NCBI GenBank assembly: GCA_050701115.1
Contig: JBOHER010000399.1
Coordinates: 1-6,912, forward strand
Source of the DNA: JBOHER01 sp050701115
GTDB taxonomy: Bacteria; Actinomycetota; Actinomycetes; Mycobacteriales; Pseudonocardiaceae
Length of the DNA: 6,912 bases
Reading direction: 5' to 3'
Below, one piece after another: positions 6,473-6,912 of the stretch. Numbering within the stretch: the stretch's first letter is position 1; each line of letters begins with the position of its first letter. The notes beneath the pieces are model-generated. The model saw only the letters and a program-made list of their open reading frames with translations. It searched no databases and was not told the DNA's origin. The translations under genes and the position numbers were made by a program.

Positions 6473-6912
6473 TCAACTGAATAGGTCCCTGCTTGCCCAG
6501 TCCACGACCGGTGCGGTGTGCCGGGATTCCTCGGCCAGCACCGGATCGAGCAAGGTAGCTTCCGCCCCCGCGCGCCAGGCGACCTCGTTGACGTATTCGA
6601 TCCGTATCGTGATGAAGTCCTGGTGCGGGCCGCAGCCTGCTCGGAGCATCTCCTCGGAGGAGTAGACCAGCATGGTCAGCTTCCCCTCATGGGGTTGGAG
6701 TTCCAGCACGGCCTGAGCCTGACCCATTCGGTAGGGCCGGGAGGGGATGTAGACCACGGAGGTGTCGCTGTCGTCGGGCTCGGCGAACGTCATCTCCGGC
6801 TGTTGTCGCGAGTCCGGCTCTGGGTAGCGGTGGCCCTCCGGGATCGTGAGGTCCAGCGCGAACATCGTGATGTCGAACTGCCCGGCCGCACGAGCGAGCT
6901 CGGTCCTGGTCG
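6473..6912 (-). CDS. SAV_915/SseB-like protein, N-terminus beyond the right edge
   Basis: The frame is open from the right window edge to the stop at 6473. An ATG at 6865 would give 130 residues, but 15 coding-looking residues lie upstream in frame without a stop (TRTELARAAGQFDIT), so the gene probably begins outside the window. The C-terminal unit has VVYIPSRPYR, LTMLVYSSEEMLRAGCGPHQ, then VNEVAWRAGAEATLLDPVLA and EESRH. This is the layout of small actinobacterial SAV_915-type proteins, which are related to SseB N-terminal domains and have unknown function. The piece before it (ELARAAG ... LDLTIPEGHR) mirrors the end of that unit, suggesting two tandem domains. It is 16 bases from the EspC-like gene and probably heads or lies within the same operon. 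A link to type VII secretion is by position only. Confidence 0.75.
   Translation of the reverse strand, partial: TRTELARAAGQFDITMFALDLTIPEGHRYPEPDSRQQPEMTFAEPDDSDTSVVYIPSRPYRMGQAQAVLELQPHEGKLTMLVYSSEEMLRAGCGPHQDFITIRIEYVNEVAWRAGAEATLLDPVLAEESRHTAPVVDWASRDLFS

Noticed and set aside
1..6912. CRISPR array near cas3
   Set aside because: No 28-30-base repeats at regular spacing were seen on either strand. The array, if any, is outside the window.

Overview
The window is very GC-rich, and every gene I accept lies on the minus strand, so transcription runs from right to left. Gene content (a type VII/ESX-type secretion substrate, a WXG-like protein, an SAV_915-like protein and an actinobacterial type I-E Cas3) points to a filamentous or mycelial actinomycete, most likely a Pseudonocardiaceae relative. 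That placement is inference from gene style, not from a marker gene.

Right part (6912 to about 2758): six closely packed genes with gaps of 6-16 bases, or a 4-base stop/start overlap, which looks like one operon. In order of transcription they are: (1) the end of a gene with an SAV_915/SseB-like domain, cut by the window edge and apparently built of two repeats; (2) a 112-residue EspC/WXG100-like secretion substrate carrying a YxxxE signal; (3) a 411-residue protein with a WXG-like helical N-terminus and a glycine-zipper hydrophobic C-terminus; (4, 5) two tandem paralogous proteins, each with a proline-rich N-terminus, a two-helix membrane hairpin and a conserved C-terminal domain; (6) an EcsC-like protein with hydrophobic glycine-rich segments. 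A reasonable hypothesis is a type VII secretion effector cassette with membrane partners or immunity proteins. Nothing in the window proves toxicity or secretion.

Left part (2715 to 1): a type I-E CRISPR cas3 gene starts 42 bases after the EcsC-like gene and runs off the left edge. All HD-nuclease and DExH-helicase motifs are recognisable, but the reading frame is broken twice. One base is missing near 2437, and there is a +1 shift near 1549-1561 at an imperfect 15/13-base tandem repeat. Together the two lesions return to the original frame. As written the gene cannot make one full-length Cas3, so it is annotated as a pseudogene, with sequencing error as the main alternative.

I found no CRISPR array, tRNA, rRNA, insertion sequence or convincing terminator. 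There is no gene-free stretch longer than about 45 bases.
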